Positions 17,518 through 25,693 of a DNA stretch of 64,000 bases are shown here, one piece after another. This DNA is from Candidatus Sumerlaeota bacterium (lineage in GTDB: Bacteria > Sumerlaeota > Sumerlaeia > JAFGJS01): the NCBI GenBank assembly GCA_016928995.1, contig JAFGJS010000110.1:25613-89612 (forward strand), written 5' to 3'. The first letter of the stretch is position 1. Every line of letters begins with the position of its first letter. The position numbers and the translations under genes were made by a program. Below the pieces are notes generated by a model. It saw only the letters and a program-made list of their open reading frames with translations, was not told where the DNA came from and searched no databases.

Positions 17518-19266
17518 TTACAAGTTGCTCATCAGCTGATACAGGTTCTCCCGATCTTGATCAAACCTGGCGAAGGTGAACGCCCTGACGATCTGCCCCT
17601 GTTTGTTCTGCAGCATCAACGTCGGAACTCGATACACGGTGAATTTATTATTGTCGCAACAATACGACACTCCTTTGCCTGGAGTGATCTCCTCGCGATA
17701 GCAGACGAAATTTTCCGCAAGCGTCTGGAAGGAAGCGGAAGCGATAATCCCTTCATCCACCTTTTTGCAGATCCCTATGTCATTTTGGTAGAAATAGAGG
17801 ATTCGCGGTTTGTTTTGCGCCTGAGCCTTGGTCTGCGCCTCCTTGAAGTCAGGCATCCAGGAGACTAAACTTGGATTTTGCAATTGCGGTTGCTGCAACC
17901 CTATCGGCGTCGCGGATGTATAGGATGGATTCACTTTCCGTCCGGCCAGCATTTCAATCTCCGATTGCGTCAACGCGTAGCTGAAGATGTAAAAATCATC
18001 GATCCGGCCGTTGAACAGCGGATCATAAGGCCACTGGCTCTTGCCAAGATAGTTCAGATAGGGCTTGATGTCGAAGGGATCCAGCTCGATGGAGCCTGTG
18101 ATCGCGAGGTTTCCATTGGTGTACATTTTGCCGACGTCATCTTTGATCGAAACGGCCACATGGGTCCATTGACCGGCGAGCAGCGGATCGGTTTCCAGGA
18201 TGTTCTCGACATTTCCCTTTCTAATCACGAAACGCAGCGTATCGCCGCCTGAACGCGGCGTCAGGAGGAAGTACGCATCCGTTCCTGCGCCGAAATCGAA
18301 GATGCGCTGCCAGGGTCCGCCGCCATCCCAGTTAACCCACGCGGCGACGGTGATGTCATGCGAATCGATCAATACCGCGGGCAGCATCACATAATCATTG
18401 GATCCATCTAGAAAGATGGCCTGTCCAGCGTGGCCCATGATAAAGGATATATCGCCGGAGTTGATCCCGTTTTTCGAGTTGATGCTGTCCAACAGGTTGC
18501 CTTCGAAAGCATAGCACGCCACGATGGATTTCAATCCGCCGCTCTGAGACAACGCCGCGACTTCCGATGCCGACAGCGCGTAGTTGTATACTCTAAAGTC
18601 ATCAATGCGGCCATTGAACAGCGGATCGCCCCATTGGCTTTTGCCGATATAATTGTGCACCGGATAAATTGTAGACGGATCCAGCGTGATCGGCTTGGAG
18701 TCGGCGATGGCGCCATTGACATACAGCGTGCCCGTGTCGCCTTCGAGTGTCACCGCGATATGCGTCCATTCGCCGACGGTCAATTCCGGCGCTTCGAGCC
18801 TTTCCTCTTCTTCATAACTGTCGGATGTAATCGCAAAACGCAGCGTTCGCGAAGCGGAACTCGGCGTGAGAAACAGGTATAGAGTCTTGTTGTTCCCGAA
18901 ATCAAAGACACGTTGCCAAGTCCTCTCCCGGCCTTTGCCTCCGTCCCAGTTGATCCATGCCGCGATTGTGATGTCATCCGAATTGGCCACACTGGCCGGC
19001 AGTTGAATATAATCGTCCAAGCCGTCCAGTTCGATTGACTGTCCGATTCGTCCCACGGCATAAACCGGACTGCCAATCGCATTGCCGTTGGCCGATCCGG
19101 CGGCGTCGAACATGTTTTGATCGAATTGATAATGCACAACCAGCTTCATGCTGTTTGCGCCGCCGCTCATGTTTCCTTCGGCGTGGCTGGATGGACATGC
19201 TCCAACCATGATCACTGACGTCAGCATAATCAGCCATGCCTGACGTTCACGGACGGTGTTCCACAT
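17518..19266 (-). CDS. Secreted LamG-LamG-thioredoxin-like protein (paralogue 1)
   Basis: A 582-residue exported protein. The N-terminal signal (WLIMLTSVIMVGAC) may end in a lipobox. Two LamG/concanavalin-like jellyroll repeats follow (about residues 42-240 and 247-440), each with the pattern GLDDYIQLP or GSNDYVMLP, then DDITIAAWINWDGG, WTHIAVTLEGDTGTLYVNG, YIGKSQWGDPLFNGRIDDFR and ALSASEVAAL. The last 110 residues look like a thioredoxin fold: RILYFYQNDIGICKKVDEG and a cis-Pro strand RVPTLML. The first Cys of CxxC is Ile (codon at 17776-17778), so redox exchange is unlikely. The same layout occurs at 44359-46104. LamG domains bind glycans or proteins; the ligand is unknown. Confidence 0.82.
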   Translation of the reverse strand: MWNTVRERQAWLIMLTSVIMVGACPSSHAEGNMSGGANSMKLVVHYQFDQNMFDAAGSANGNAIGSPVYAVGRIGQSIELDGLDDYIQLPASVANSDDITIAAWINWDGGKGRERTWQRVFDFGNNKTLYLFLTPSSASRTLRFAITSDSYEEEERLEAPELTVGEWTHIAVTLEGDTGTLYVNGAIADSKPITLDPSTIYPVHNYIGKSQWGDPLFNGRIDDFRVYNYALSASEVAALSQSGGLKSIVACYAFEGNLLDSINSKNGINSGDISFIMGHAGQAIFLDGSNDYVMLPAVLIDSHDITVAAWVNWDGGGPWQRIFDFGAGTDAYFLLTPRSGGDTLRFVIRKGNVENILETDPLLAGQWTHVAVSIKDDVGKMYTNGNLAITGSIELDPFDIKPYLNYLGKSQWPYDPLFNGRIDDFYIFSYALTQSEIEMLAGRKVNPSYTSATPIGLQQPQLQNPSLVSWMPDFKEAQTKAQAQNKPRILYFYQNDIGICKKVDEGIIASASFQTLAENFVCYREEITPGKGVSYCCDNNKFTVYRVPTLMLQNKQGQIVRAFTFARFDQDRENLYQLMSNL

Positions 19267-19528
19267 TGTTCTCTTGTCCTCTTATGGCAAATGTCTCTAT
19301 GTCGAACAGTTTTGGAAAGCCACTCGCACACCTCGACTTCGATAATGTAATAATAGCCTCTTGGCAGAACCTTTCTCGTAATCAACCGGATCAGTGGAAA
19401 CTGGAAGATGCAGACGCGAGGCATATTCATACGCATGCCCCTCTGCTATCATGATCGGCAGAGTGATGAAAAATTTGAATTTTTTTTACGGCTTGATCTC
19501 TATGGTTGGTTTTTTGAAGCGCAGGCGG

Positions 19529-20041
19529 CTAGGAATCCGTCAGGTCCGTTTTGATGGTTTTGACGATTCTGTTCCATTTTCGAGCGTCGAATCGCAACGC
19601 GAGGAACTGGTCGAATAAAGCGAGAAAAACCTGGCTGAAGCGTTCGAATTGATTCAAACGCAGCGAACAGGCTTCTTCGAAAAACATCGCGCCGGGCACA
19701 GGAATCTTGATGCCGCCCAGCGACCATTTGCGCGAATCGAGAGTCAAAGCCCAATCCGCGCCGTCGATTTTCATCAGCAGTTTCACTTTTTGCGGCGTCT
19801 TGTTTTCCTGCAATGCGGTGTGAAATTCGCTCGATTGCGCGGGCATTTCGCCCTTCATCTGCACACGGCTGGCGTTGCCCATTTCGCCTTCAAGCACCAT
19901 CTGCTCGCCCAGGCGCACCTCCAGCTCCTCGCAGCCTTCCACGTTGAATTTGCCGTCGTTTTTCAAGCCATGATGCCAGAGCCACATCAGAAATTCCGGC
20001 CCCAAGTGTTCGTATTTTGTAATTGATTCCAGCGTGCCCAT
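19529..20041 (-). CDS. RdgC-like / hypothetical protein
   Basis: A 170-residue protein (192 if an upstream ATG at 20107 is used). HLGPEFLMWLWHHGLKNDGK (about residues 12-31 of the short form), then LEVRLGEQMVLEGEMGNA and WALTLDSRKWSLGGIKIPVP, recall the C-terminal region of RdgC-type recombination-associated proteins, where 'FLGxEFLTWLW' is typical. The N-terminal half of RdgC is missing. The start at 20041 is chosen because similarity begins right after it, but its ribosome site is poor. It sits between the sulfatase and the LamG gene on the same strand. Name is tentative. Confidence 0.5.
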   Translation of the reverse strand: MGTLESITKYEHLGPEFLMWLWHHGLKNDGKFNVEGCEELEVRLGEQMVLEGEMGNASRVQMKGEMPAQSSEFHTALQENKTPQKVKLLMKIDGADWALTLDSRKWSLGGIKIPVPGAMFFEEACSLRLNQFERFSQVFLALFDQFLALRFDARKWNRIVKTIKTDLTDS

Positions 20042-20153
20042 GATTTTCGTGTTTTCCAAACTTGGTTGATTCCGGCGAGTGCGTCTCATCGCCAGGGCGA
20101 TCCTCATTCACCATGAACGGGAACGCAACCGGAATCGAAAAAATTTGCGCGTC

Positions 20154-22157
20154 TTATTCCAGAATTTCCCAATGCCTGGCTCGCGACAACTCCGCCGGCG
20201 CCGGATCTGGCGGATTCGTTTCCGCGCATTCCAGGATTTCCAGTTCCGCCAGGCAGGTGAATGTGTTCTGCGAACCCCATTCCGAGATGGCGCGCAGCAT
20301 GACATACCGCCCCCGCGTGCAGTCGAAATCCACACATTGATAATCCTGTTCCTGCGGGAATTGGCCCGAGGCTACGACCGTGTCCAGAGTGTCCGGATCG
20401 GCGCCAATGTAAAACTCAAAATCCTTAATCATTCCATCCGTTTCGCCGTCGGTGCGCGGCAGATAGACAAAACCGTTGAGTCGACGCTCCCGTCCCAGGT
20501 CGATCACGATTTCATGCGGCAGCGGATCCGGCGACGGACTGGCGCTCGTGCTCCACCACGTCGTTTCATCGCCGTCGAACGCGCTTGTCGCATCTTCGCC
20601 GTCCGTTTTGCTTTCGCTGTCCACGCGCACCAGCGTCCAACCCGACTTTTCCAATGCGCGCGGGCGCCAGGCCTCGTATCCCTCTAAATCCGGAAAGGGA
20701 AAATCTTCCGAAACTGTCCGGGCCGCTCCAACGATCTGCTTGATCTGCTCGATCACATCGGGTTGTAACAGCGCGACATTGTTTATTTCCGCAGGATCCG
20801 TGCATAAGTCGTAGAGCTCGAATTCCGCCTCTGGATTGTTTAACACATCGGATCGCACAGCCTTCCAGTCGCCCATGCGCACCGCCTGCAATCCGCCATC
20901 GTGGGAATTCAACTCCCAATATAAATATGCATGCTCCGCCTGCGTATCCGCTTCCGTCAGCGCGGGCATGAGGCTGATCCCGTCGCTCTCTTCCTGCATC
21001 ACGGCGCCGCAAGCCTCCGCGATGGTCGGCAGCAGATCCCACGCCGCGCAGATATGGCCGCACACTGTTCCTGCTTTCACGCAGCCGGGCCATTTGACGA
21101 TCAGCGGCGCGCGGATGCCTCCCTCGTATAGTTCCTGTTTGCCTCCGCGCAAGCCGCCCGAGCTGTCGAAATAGCCGCGATCCACGCCGCCCTCGTTCGC
21201 CGGCCCGTTGTCGCTGGTGAAAATCACGATCGTGTCATCGCTCAAGGCCAAGTCGTCGATCTTCTGCAGGATTTCCCCGATGTCCGAATCCAGCCGCGTG
21301 ATCATCGCCGCATAGGCCGCGCGCGGCTTTGACTGCGGGCTGAAATCGCCGCCGGAGTACACCTGCTCTGGCTCGAACGCCGAACTGACGGCGTCAAGCA
21401 TGTAGTAGTTCAACGAGTCTTGCGGAACTTGCAGCGAAGCATGCGGCGCCGGCGCCGCGTAATAGAGCAACCACGGCTCGCTGGCATGCGCATCGATGAA
21501 ATCGATGGCTTGCTGTTTCATCGAATCCGGCGCATAGAGCGCGCCGCCATTGTAAGGATCCGTATTGCCGGTCTGCGCCTCGCGCGCCATGTCGCTCCAG
21601 AGGTGCGTAGGATAATAAAAACGTCCGACGCGCAGATCCAGATAGCCGTGCCACGCATCCCAGCCCTGGTTGTTCGGCATGGCCTCCGTATTCACCGCTT
21701 GCCCGGCGGCATCATCCCAGCCGCCGCCCAAGCCCCACTTGCCGATCAGGCACGTGGCATAGCCGGCGTCGCTCAGCATGAAGCCCAGGTTCCACTGGCC
21801 GGCCGGAAGCGGGTGCTGTCCAAGGCCGGCCGTTGTCGCGTAATCCATGTCCGCGCGGATGCATGCATGTCCGGTATGCAGTCCTGTCAGCATCGTGCAA
21901 CGCGCGGGAGCATCTTCCGCGCTTCCGGAGTAGAACTGGGTGAACCGCATTCCGTCGGCCGCCAGCTGATTCAGAAAAGGAGTGCTGATTTTGGGCTGGC
22001 CATAGCAGCCGAGATCGCCGATTCCTAAATCATCCGCCTGGATGAGGAGAACATTCGGCTGTGTCGCCGCGTTGCATTGCGAGCCGAATTGCAGTGGCAA
22101 TACGCAGAACACCACGCAGCTGACCAGCGCCAATCTTAAAAATTTTTGACTTTGCAT
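20154..22157 (-). CDS. Exported sulfatase-like enzyme with Asp replacing the catalytic Cys, plus C-terminal F5/8 (discoidin) domain
   Basis: A 667-residue secreted member of the sulfatase superfamily (alkaline-phosphatase fold). Signal peptide to about residue 30; metal ligands in LIQADDLGIGDLG (Asp 42, 43) and later in FTSDNGPANEGG; IGKWGLGGG and the GLHTGHACIR block place it in the arylsulfatase branch. The formylglycine motif C-x-P-x-R reads D-A-P-A-R (Asp about residue 82, codon 21912-21914), so it cannot be matured by Cys oxidation. Residues about 500-645 form an F5/8 type C (discoidin) carbohydrate-binding domain (AFDGDETTWWST, FEFYIGADPDTL). ATG at 22157 follows a weak AAAGAG. Whether it is a phosphatase-like or inactive relative is unresolved. 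Confidence 0.85.
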   Translation of the reverse strand: MQSQKFLRLALVSCVVFCVLPLQFGSQCNAATQPNVLLIQADDLGIGDLGCYGQPKISTPFLNQLAADGMRFTQFYSGSAEDAPARCTMLTGLHTGHACIRADMDYATTAGLGQHPLPAGQWNLGFMLSDAGYATCLIGKWGLGGGWDDAAGQAVNTEAMPNNQGWDAWHGYLDLRVGRFYYPTHLWSDMAREAQTGNTDPYNGGALYAPDSMKQQAIDFIDAHASEPWLLYYAAPAPHASLQVPQDSLNYYMLDAVSSAFEPEQVYSGGDFSPQSKPRAAYAAMITRLDSDIGEILQKIDDLALSDDTIVIFTSDNGPANEGGVDRGYFDSSGGLRGGKQELYEGGIRAPLIVKWPGCVKAGTVCGHICAAWDLLPTIAEACGAVMQEESDGISLMPALTEADTQAEHAYLYWELNSHDGGLQAVRMGDWKAVRSDVLNNPEAEFELYDLCTDPAEINNVALLQPDVIEQIKQIVGAARTVSEDFPFPDLEGYEAWRPRALEKSGWTLVRVDSESKTDGEDATSAFDGDETTWWSTSASPSPDPLPHEIVIDLGRERRLNGFVYLPRTDGETDGMIKDFEFYIGADPDTLDTVVASGQFPQEQDYQCVDFDCTRGRYVMLRAISEWGSQNTFTCLAELEILECAETNPPDPAPAELSRARHWEILE

Positions 22158-22365
22158 CAAACAACTCTTTAATTAACACGGCATGGCCAAACCATCACTG
22201 CTTTCAGGTTGATTGACCGGAAAACTCATCGCCGGAACTCAAGACGCAGCTAGAATCGGATGCAACTGGGAGTTTTTTGATCGTGGGAATTGCAATCAAC
22301 GCCACAGAATTTCACCTAACTCAACAAACGCGGCGATTGTTTCATAGCGTCGATTCCAACGCAAC

Positions 22366-22520
22366 TATAATGGCTGTGGAAATTTCTTTTTTTTTCTTGA
22401 AATCGTGGGATGTTTTAAGACAAAGTGATAAGGTCCGGTGTACGACAAGCGCACTCATGCTTGTTAACCGTACATAGTCCCGCTGGAAGTCTCCCCCCTT
22501 CTTCGGCGGGACTCTTGTAT
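22366..22520 (+). ncRNA. Candidate structured small RNA
   Basis: In the gap between the sulfatase start and carD end, a TATAAT (22366-22371) is followed by a region with two strong plus-strand hairpins. Hairpin 1 is GTGTACG + ACAAGC / GCTTGT + CGTACAT with an 8-base loop (22438-22474, stem 13 pairs with one G-U and a small TAAC bulge). Hairpin 2 is AGTCCCGC / GCGGGACT (22476-22513) with inner GGAAG/CTTC pairing, possibly a terminator. There is no matching ORF. I could not match it to 6S, SRP, tmRNA or RNase P signatures. Minus-strand transcription is equally possible. Confidence 0.35.
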
Positions 22521-22591
22521 TCCGGGCGCATTGAAAACCGGAAGGCGAACACGTTCTATTTCATAGAAACTCAATTACATAGCGTTGTAAA

Positions 22592-22632
22592 TTAAAAAAC
22601 ACGCCCGGCATCGGCAGGATGCACGGGCGTGT
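22592..22632 (-). terminator. Intrinsic terminator of carD
   Basis: Reading on the minus strand just after the carD stop: ACACGCCCG / CGGGCGTGT (9-base-pair stem, 16-base loop) followed by TTTTTT. This is a textbook rho-independent terminator 35 bases downstream of the gene. Confidence 0.9.
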
Positions 22633-22666
22633 CTTTCTATACTGGATATGTCGGGCTAATGCGTGA

Positions 22667-23215
22667 TTATTGGTCTTCTTCTTTTTTTGTCGATTTCTTT
22701 GTGATTTTATCTTTTTGCTGTTTTTTCTTGAACATGGTCTTCAGCGCGTCGTGAATCTGCTCCGTCACTTGGCTCTTCGAGGCGTCCTTGACGTAGGATA
22801 TCTCGTTCACCAGGAACTTCATCGCTTGTTCCATGATCTCTTTTTCTTTGCCTTTCAGGTCGTCCTGCTGCTCAAGGATGTAAAGATCGCGCAGCAACTT
22901 GCAGATCGTGACCGGATCGCCTGATTTCATGATGTCGCGGTAATGCAGGTATTGCGTCCGCAGGTCCGTGCGTTGCGGAGTCACCGGCACCTTCAGCAGA
23001 TTGATGATCTTCTTGATTTCTTCCGACGTCATCGGCTTGCGCACGCCGCGCTCGATGATTTTCGATTTCGCGATGTAAACTCGCGTGCTGTTCGAATTGA
23101 ACAGGTAATACAAGTCGGTTTTGCCGTCGATTGTCTTCTGAACCACGCCTTCGATGTTGCAGATGCCGATGGTCGGCTCTACGACAATGTCGCCGGTTTT
23201 AAACTCAGCGTTCAT
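22667..23215 (-). CDS. carD: CarD/CdnL family RNA polymerase-binding regulator
   Basis: A 182-residue transcription factor that binds the RNA polymerase beta lobe. The N-terminal Tudor-like RID domain is FKTGDIVVEPTIGICNIEGV (residues 5-24) with DLYYLFNSNSTRVYIAKSKI; the C-terminal helical domain starts about residue 60 (TSEEIKKIINLL; RTQYLHYRDIMKSGDPVTIC; LRDLYILEQQDDLKGKEKEI). The order and spacing match CarD/CdnL proteins, with a lysine-rich tail (KKKQQKDKITKKSTKK). It is downstream of yqeK-rsfS on the same strand with 129 bases between, and ends in a strong terminator. Confidence 0.9.
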   Translation of the reverse strand: MNAEFKTGDIVVEPTIGICNIEGVVQKTIDGKTDLYYLFNSNSTRVYIAKSKIIERGVRKPMTSEEIKKIINLLKVPVTPQRTDLRTQYLHYRDIMKSGDPVTICKLLRDLYILEQQDDLKGKEKEIMEQAMKFLVNEISYVKDASKSQVTEQIHDALKTMFKKKQQKDKITKKSTKKEEDQ

Positions 23216-23344
23216 AATAGCCCTCTTTCAGTTTCCCCGGATCAAAATAATACGACTTGCACGAGCGGCATTAATCGCATTGGATTGACGCGCAATGTGC
23301 AAGCGTGTAGGAAAATTGCCCACCTTTTTTAAAGAGTCAAGACT

Positions 23345-23749
23345 TTAATTCGCGCTCGCGGAGGCCCTGGAATCCTCCTCTTCAGGAGCCCATTCCACCG
23401 CTTCCGCGTCGGCCCAAAGCCGCTCCAGCGCGTAAAATCCCCGCGTTTCTTCCGTGAAGATGTGCACGACAATGTCGCTGAAATCCAGCACAACCCAATC
23501 CGTATCGCGATAACCGGCCGAGTTGAAACATTTGTGCCCGCGATCTTTGAGCGCTTTTTCGATCGCATTGCCGATTCGACGCTGATGCGTCCGCGTATGG
23601 CCGTTGCACAGCACGAAAAAATCCGTGAAGTTCACCAGGCCCCGCATGTCTAAAATCATAACATCTTCCGCTTTTTCCTGATCCGCGATCCGCGCCATCT
23701 CGATCGCGTCGTTTGATGTCAATTGGTTCTCCCGGGTTTTTTCCGTCAT
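23345..23749 (-). CDS. rsfS: Ribosomal silencing factor RsfS
   Basis: RsfS binds ribosomal protein uL14 and prevents 30S-50S joining when nutrients run low. The 134 residues include KAEDVMILDMRGLVNFTDFF (about 30-49), the conserved 'vD..gl...tDyfVi' block, then CNGHTRTHQRRIGNAIEKAL and DWVVLDFSDIVVHIFTEETR (about 84-103), and GFYALERLWADAE. The acidic tail EEEDSRASASAN is extra. Its start overlaps the yqeK stop (ATGA, 23746-23749), so the two are translationally coupled, the common yqeK-rsfS order. Confidence 0.95.
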   Translation of the reverse strand: MTEKTRENQLTSNDAIEMARIADQEKAEDVMILDMRGLVNFTDFFVLCNGHTRTHQRRIGNAIEKALKDRGHKCFNSAGYRDTDWVVLDFSDIVVHIFTEETRGFYALERLWADAEAVEWAPEEEDSRASASAN

Positions 23750-24345
23750 AAATAGGCCTCGACCATCTCTCGTGTTCTGGGATTCAGGGCGCCGCCGCTC
23801 TTGATCTCGCTCAAACGGGCTTTGTAACGCAATGCCATCGGCGTTGCGAGGCGTAAATCGCGGCAGGCCGTCCGTCGAATCTCCTGGATCGTTTCCTCCT
23901 GCGCATACGGCCGCGTGGGCTCAACCAAATCTGCGATAAATACCGACTGTTGCAACGGTGAAAGGTTTGCCCCTCCTGTGCTGTGCGTCCGAATCGCTGC
24001 CAGGGCATCCGGATCGTGCAGTCCAAATTCGTGCTCCGCGGTCCATGCGCCGCAGTAGGTGTGATACACATACGGCAGTTCCGCTTCATCTTCGGGCAAT
24101 TCCACGCCGTTCGCCTGAATTTTGCGCAGCAGTACGTCCGTCGGGGCGCAACGCTCGCAATCATGCAACAAACCGGCCGCTGCAGCACTGGTTGTATTCA
24201 GGCCATTGCCCTCCGCAATCGCCACGGCAGTCTGCATCGTCCCGATGCAGTGCCAATATCGCTGCTGAGTAAGCCGCTCCCGCAACATCTGATCCCATTT
24301 GTCGAATGCAGCAGCATTCGTGCCAATCTGGCAAACGTTCTCCAT
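23746..24345 (-). CDS. yqeK: YqeK-like HD-domain hydrolase (Ap4A hydrolase family)
   Basis: A 199-residue HD-domain phosphohydrolase; YqeK proteins hydrolyse Ap4A symmetrically. Metal motif: RYWHCIGTMQTAVAIAEG (first His, about residue 31), GLLHDCER (HD, about 58) and YHTYCGAWTAEHEFG (about 91), then DPDALAAIRTHSTGGANLS and FIADLVEPTRPY (last Asp, about 145). ATG at 24345 is chosen since GGAG lies 8 bases before it; GTG at 24354 and ATG at 24351 are in frame but crowd the ribosome site. NadD, the usual upstream neighbour, is not present. Coupled to rsfS. Confidence 0.85.
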   Translation of the reverse strand: MENVCQIGTNAAAFDKWDQMLRERLTQQRYWHCIGTMQTAVAIAEGNGLNTTSAAAAGLLHDCERCAPTDVLLRKIQANGVELPEDEAELPYVYHTYCGAWTAEHEFGLHDPDALAAIRTHSTGGANLSPLQQSVFIADLVEPTRPYAQEETIQEIRRTACRDLRLATPMALRYKARLSEIKSGGALNPRTREMVEAYL

Positions 24346-24422
24346 ATCCATCACTCCATCTGTCTTAAGCAGATGATTATCCTACTTAAAAACGATAAAA
24401 TCAACTGAAACTTTTATCGGAT

Positions 24423-24459
24423 CACGGCGCGCTGTCCGGCTCTTTCGCCGTGTTTTTTT
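24423..24459 (+). terminator. Intrinsic terminator upstream of a membrane-protein gene
   Basis: CACGGCG / CGCCGTG (24423-24429 and 24446-24452) with a 16-base loop is followed by seven T residues. The only plus-strand gene near is the one starting downstream at 24551, so this either ends a short unseen transcript or acts as a leader attenuator. Confidence 0.65.
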
Positions 24460-24488
24460 CGCTGTTTTCACTCGGATTATCTTTGCTG

Positions 24489-24516
24489 TTGCCTCTCGGA
24501 GGGCGGTATGTATACT
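24489..24516 (+). promoter_or_regulatory. Candidate sigma70 promoter
   Basis: TTGCCT (24489-24494) and TATACT (24511-24516) are separated by 16 bases and lie 35 bases before the membrane-protein start. It is after the terminator at 24423, so it would give an unattenuated transcript. Confidence 0.4.
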
Positions 24517-24550
24517 CAGGCGATGCTTCGATGAAAAGGATCGATTGCGC

Positions 24551-25072
24551 ATGCTGTCACAGTTGATGCACACAGTATGGTTTGTCGGCGCGACAATCAG
24601 TCTGAGCGCGCTGGTGATTTATTTTTGCATCCCCGCGTTCTATTATGCCGGTCTTTTCCGGTGGTTTCTCTGGGGCGTCTGCATCTATGGCTGCTACCTG
24701 GTTTTAGCCAATGCCGGGCCTTGGCTGGGATTGTTCTGGACTTTATTGATGGTGGGCGTCTTCGCCTATTGCAGCACGAGCGGATGGTATCGCAGGATGG
24801 TGCTCAAACGCACATATGAAGAATGGAAGCGCTACGGTGCGGATCAGAACATCGCGCCGGAAGGCGAAGAGGATCGCTCCGCCGGAGAAATGCCGCAGGA
24901 AAAACTCCTCGGCCGCGTGGCCGAGTCCTGGAATCCGCAATGGACCCACGGGGAACTTCAGCGTCTTGTGGACGGGATTGAAACTCTGGAGCAGCTGGAC
25001 CAACGCATCGTTCAGCGTGCCTGGATCGATCGCAGCGCTCAAGGTGGCGATGAGCCGAAAGACGCCTCGTGA
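24551..25072 (+). CDS. Membrane protein with soluble C-terminal domain, unknown
   Basis: A 173-residue protein. Three hydrophobic segments occupy residues about 9-80 (FVGATISLSALVIYFCIPAF; FLWGVCIYGCYLVLANAG; LGLFWTLLMVGVFAYC), then a soluble half rich in charged residues (TYEEWKRYGADQNIAPEGEE) ends in a helix-turn-like stretch (ELQRLVDGIETLEQLDQRIV). No family recognised. ATG at 24551 follows AAGGA by 10 bases. It is 144 bases upstream of the TatA-like gene, same strand. Confidence 0.6.
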   Translation: MLSQLMHTVWFVGATISLSALVIYFCIPAFYYAGLFRWFLWGVCIYGCYLVLANAGPWLGLFWTLLMVGVFAYCSTSGWYRRMVLKRTYEEWKRYGADQNIAPEGEEDRSAGEMPQEKLLGRVAESWNPQWTHGELQRLVDGIETLEQLDQRIVQRAWIDRSAQGGDEPKDAS

Positions 25073-25216
25073 ATCCGGCTATTGCTCACGTAAACTGGAT
25101 GATGCGCCATAAGGCTATTCATTCTTTAGGCTGGACAAGCTCAGGCGCGTAAACCTAAAATCACCATGTAAATCGGCAAATCAGGCATATTGAACGGATA
25201 AGAAACGGCTGCTATC

Positions 25217-25414
25217 ATGTTTCGTTTCGGCGTTTGGGAAATAATCGCGATTATCGCCGTCATTTTGCTTATCTTTGGGCATCGCTTGATCCCATGGGGC
25301 TTCAGGCAGGCGCTGGAATTATTCAAGGGCGCCAGGGCCTTCAAGGAATCGGTGCAATCCGAGTCAAAATTGGACGAAGATGGGAACAAGCGTCAGCCGC
25401 CTCCCGAGTCATAA
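25217..25414 (+). CDS. tatA: TatA/TatE-like twin-arginine translocase subunit
   Basis: A 65-residue protein with the TatA pattern: short N-terminus, one hydrophobic helix (WEIIAIIAVILLIFG, residues 7-21), the FG hinge and a Pro six residues on (FGHRLIP), then an amphipathic helix (GFRQALELFKGARAFKESV) and a charged, Pro-ending tail. The usual 'GAKKLPELG' hinge is replaced by GHRLIPWGF, a divergent form. No tatC or tatB is in the window. It could be an auxiliary TatE-like copy or a homologue with a different use. Confidence 0.75.
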   Translation: MFRFGVWEIIAIIAVILLIFGHRLIPWGFRQALELFKGARAFKESVQSESKLDEDGNKRQPPPES

Positions 25415-25669
25415 TCACTGCTCAGAATTTCCTGTGATCTAACTTCAATATAGTTGTGAATTCACAATTGGTGGACCGCGATTTTCCGATTGGAGAACAT
25501 GCGGTTGATCACCGCGCCTTGAACGGCTTCATCCTGTATTGGATCCTAAATTCATTTATCACAATCATCAACATGGATTATTCGGCTTTCCCGTTGGCCG
25601 GGATTATTTTATGACGGAACGATTCAATCTGGCATGCTACTGGCCTATATTTATTAGCTTTGATGGAGA

Positions 25670-25675
25670 TATAAT
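25670..25675 (+). promoter_or_regulatory. Possible -10 element for the secretion operon
   Basis: A perfect TATAAT lies 18 bases before the gspE start codon. No good -35 is seen at 16-18 bases, so this is weak. If used, the leader would be about 10-12 bases. Confidence 0.3.
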
Positions 25676-25693
25676 ATTGGGGCGGATCGAATC

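Noticed and set aside
22476-22513. Hairpin 2 as a terminator for the sulfatase
   Set aside because: The sulfatase is transcribed away from it on the minus strand; the hairpin lies upstream of its start.
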